The position numbers were made by a program, and so were the translations under genes. From CAZZIZ01 sp964654535 (GTDB lineage: Bacteria; Bacteroidota; Bacteroidia; Chitinophagales; UBA2359), in the NCBI GenBank assembly GCA_964654535.1, contig CAZZIZ010000199.1, positions 1 to 6,108 on the forward strand: 6,108 bases of DNA, written 5' to 3'. The notes below the pieces were generated by a model. The model ran no database searches and was not told the DNA's origin. It saw only the letters and a program-made list of their open reading frames with translations. Below are positions 4,905 through 6,108 of the stretch, piece after piece (position 1 is the first letter of the stretch; every line of letters begins with the position of its first letter).

Positions 4905-4984
4905 CACTCCCCTTATGCGGATTGGATTAAGTTCGAACTCCGACGTAAGGCACTAAAAAGAGCCGCTTCCTAGCGGCTTTTTTT
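4905..4984 (+). ncRNA. Candidate small RNA or attenuated leader of the NYN gene
   Basis: The predicted transcript is about 80 nt. It starts with a strong stem: CCTTATG (4911-4917) pairs with CGTAAGG (4944-4950), including one U-G pair. After a bulged A the stem goes on as CGGA/TCCG (4918-4921 with 4939-4942), 11 bp in all. The 17-nt loop contains the self-complementary GTTCGAAC. An A-rich linker and the intrinsic terminator follow. Promoter, two hairpins and T-run in this order are the usual form of a bacterial sRNA. Because the NYN start codon comes 20 bp after the terminator, the same RNA could serve as an attenuator. No family is recognised. Confidence 0.5.
4961..4984 (+). terminator. Rho-independent terminator just before the NYN gene
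   Basis: AGCCGCT (4961-4967) and AGCGGCT (4972-4978) form a 7-bp GC-rich stem with a TCCT loop, followed by seven T in a row (4978-4984). A-runs on the left (4955-4959) make it partly bidirectional. It ends 20 bp before the NYN start codon, so it either closes the small RNA or limits expression of the NYN gene. Confidence 0.88.
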
Positions 4985-5004
4985 ATGGATAATCAAAAGA
5001 CCAT

Positions 5005-5706
5005 ATGAAAGCAATAGTTTACATAGACGGATTTAATTTATACCACGGTCGCCTTCGGCACTCTGATTACAAGTGGCTCGACCCAGTAAAACTATTTGAG
5101 ACTATCCTAGCAAAGCAAGACCCGAACATTGAGTTAGTCCAGGTCAAGTTCTTCACTGCGCGCGTCAAAGCACGTTACTCTCGTCATGGCCAAAAAGCGG
5201 TTGTGTCTCAAGATCATTACCATCTCGCACTGCAGCACCTCCACCCAGAACGTTTACAAATCTACACTGGCTATTTTTCAGATGAGCCGGCAACGCTGAT
5301 AAAGTTCAAGGGGCGTAAAAGCGCCGACATTGACATTAATCACCGCGAAGAAGTTTGGAAAATTGAAGAGAAACAATCGGACGTTCGGCTGTCGATTGAA
5401 ATGTACCGCGACGCGATGCTTCGGAATTGTGACCTAGCAATATTATGTTCAGCCGACTCGGATCTTGTACCACCACTCGAAGCCATACAAAATGACACCG
5501 ATGTAAAAACGGCAGTTGTCTTGCCACGAAGGTTCGAAGCCGATCCTACTAAACGTCGGCCACCGAATCGGCGTCTTACTGAGAAAATGTCACACCAATG
5601 GACACGTGAATACATCAATGAAGATGAACTTGCCAACTCAAAACTGCCAGTTAGAATTGGTCGCTCTGGCAAAAAGCCCATTGATTGCCCCGAGCATTGG
5701 CATTAG
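5005..5706 (+). CDS. NYN domain (PIN-like, LabA/DUF88) predicted ribonuclease
   Basis: This 233-residue cytoplasmic protein has a complete NYN domain in the first 180 residues. It opens with IVYIDGFNLYHG (4-15, acidic D8 and N11), continues with KFFTARV (48-54) and EEKQSDVRLSIEMYRDAM (121-138, acidic D126 and D136), and has the signature LCSADSDLVP (147-156, D151 and D153). These acidic residues would bind the metal of a PIN-like nuclease, so an RNA target is predicted. A basic tail (RRPPNRRLTEK, 184-194) may aid RNA binding. The ATG at 5005 is the only start that gives the normal N-terminus. It has no good Shine-Dalgarno and follows a terminator by 20 bp, so expression is probably low or controlled. 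It is the only rightward gene among leftward ones, 15 bp from a convergent neighbour, and fits a self-contained accessory gene. NYN proteins occur in RNA turnover and in some defence loci; neither role is shown here. Confidence 0.85.
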   Translation: MKAIVYIDGFNLYHGRLRHSDYKWLDPVKLFETILAKQDPNIELVQVKFFTARVKARYSRHGQKAVVSQDHYHLALQHLHPERLQIYTGYFSDEPATLIKFKGRKSADIDINHREEVWKIEEKQSDVRLSIEMYRDAMLRNCDLAILCSADSDLVPPLEAIQNDTDVKTAVVLPRRFEADPTKRRPPNRRLTEKMSHQWTREYINEDELANSKLPVRIGRSGKKPIDCPEHWH

Positions 5707-5721
5707 ATCGAATCTCGGCTT

Positions 5722-6108
5722 TTAGCTATTTGGCAATGGCTTTAATTCGATCATATCCATTCGTTTAACATCGACGTTTAAAACCATCTCAGGCTCTTCA
5801 TTTTCGCCGACTGGTTTACTGCTGTTCTTAGGTTCCTTTTTTATCGTACCGTAGAAGAAACACTTCAAATAACCTTTGTAGTCTTTGTCTAATTTTGCGA
5901 GCTGAATTGATTCCATTAAGACAAAGGCACCGGGCATGGATTCAATCTGAGACTTTCTTAAAAATAAGCTCGGTTTCGCCGTCAGTCCATCAACGGTTAC
6001 CTCGTCATAGAAATTTAGTGCCACACCATTTGGCATCCCAGTTGATAAATCAAAACCAAACGGATAGATACTGCCAATTCCCACATTCCCCTCAAAGACA
6101 TGCTGGTC
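5722..6108 (-). CDS. Unrecognised beta-rich protein, 5' end beyond the window
   Basis: The frame is open from the right edge to the TAA at 5722-5724, giving at least 128 residues with the N-terminus probably missing. A GTG at 6084 could start a 120-residue product, but the GAGGGG before it is only three bases away, so a start outside the window is more likely. The body alternates glycine and hydrophobic residues (IGSIYPFGFDLSTGMPNGVAL, then FLRKSQIESMPGAFVLMESIQL and GYLKCFFYGTI), suggesting a beta-barrel or OB-like fold. A charged linker (KKEPKNSSKPVGENEEPE) and a short strand-rich end (MVLNVDVKRMDMIELKPLP) follow. There is no signal peptide or membrane segment. I do not recognise the family. 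It converges on the NYN gene with no visible terminator between them. Confidence 0.6.
   Translation of the reverse strand, partial: DQHVFEGNVGIGSIYPFGFDLSTGMPNGVALNFYDEVTVDGLTAKPSLFLRKSQIESMPGAFVLMESIQLAKLDKDYKGYLKCFFYGTIKKEPKNSSKPVGENEEPEMVLNVDVKRMDMIELKPLPNS

Larger units (their letters stand above)
4478..5004. other. 527-bp regulatory interval between the HTH gene and the NYN gene
   Basis: There is no credible gene on either strand. Besides the sites listed separately it holds TTGTAC-AA-GTACAA (4692-4705), GTTCT/AGAAC 12 bp apart (4721-4742), and CCCTT-GAA-AAGGG (4792-4804). Dyads occur about every 50-100 bp, denser than in the window's other spacers. The interval faces two divergent genes and may also carry an origin or transfer site, but no iterons or recognised nic motif are visible. 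Confidence 0.65.

Noticed and set aside
4922..4950. tRNA 3' end or att site (GTTCGAAC resembles a T-loop)
   Set aside because: The bases around the T-loop-like word do not form a T stem, and no acceptor stem or CCA end fits; it is better explained as the loop of the hairpin 4911-4950.
5336..5725. Three other open frames over the NYN gene
   Set aside because: All fall within the NYN coding region, which has conserved catalytic motifs; their compositions (serine/arginine-rich) are typical of antisense or shifted frames.

Overview
The window looks like part of an integrative and conjugative element (ICE) or a related genomic island of the SPI-7/PFGI-1 (GI-type) class, in a moderately AT-rich gammaproteobacterium. 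A marine Vibrio-, Shewanella- or Photobacterium-like host is a guess from base composition and protein style only. The evidence for the island is the gene pair at the left end (an ICE protein of the TIGR03761/DUF1845 type and a DUF2857, STY4526-like protein), plus a short plasmid-type RadC (JAB/MPN+) protein and a small helix-turn-helix protein. No integrase, att site, type IV secretion gene or housekeeping gene is visible.

Layout, left to right. Positions 1-2793 hold a leftward operon of four genes. In transcription order these are an unrecognised 113-residue protein, a membrane-anchored 426-residue protein that faintly resembles the TraI_2/MobH relaxase N-terminal domain without its HD metal ligands, the DUF2857 protein, and the TIGR03761 protein, which runs off the left edge. 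The first two genes overlap by 4 bp and the last two by 38 bp. A plausible promoter (2830-2858) lies upstream. Positions 2797-3480 have no credible gene but contain a near-perfect 35-nt hairpin inside a possible larger folded RNA, and a 14-bp palindrome on a possible rightward promoter.

Positions 3443-4477 hold a second leftward unit: an 80-residue HTH protein, about 240 bp of strongly structured leader, a RadC-like protein, and a clear intrinsic terminator. The leader has competing GC-rich hairpins and a stem that encloses the radC ribosome binding site. It fits the known idea of the cis-acting 'radC RNA' motif found upstream of radC and other DNA-related genes on mobile elements.

Positions 4478-5004 are a regulatory region. 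They hold a leftward promoter for the HTH gene, a 30-bp near-perfect palindrome, and a rightward TTGACA promoter whose spacer and -10 carry a perfect 9-bp inverted repeat. That promoter reads about 80 nt into an intrinsic terminator just before the next gene, which predicts a small RNA or an attenuator. To the right lies the only rightward gene, an NYN-domain (PIN-like) predicted RNase (5005-5706). It converges on an unrecognised leftward protein cut by the right edge.

How it fits together (inference): the left operon belongs to the replication and maintenance block of the island, the RadC/HTH unit is typical accessory mobile-element content, and the NYN gene with its upstream RNA and operator sites is a separately controlled module. 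Terminator and palindrome calls rest directly on the sequence. Promoter, RNA and family calls come from reading alone and were not tested by any search or folding program.
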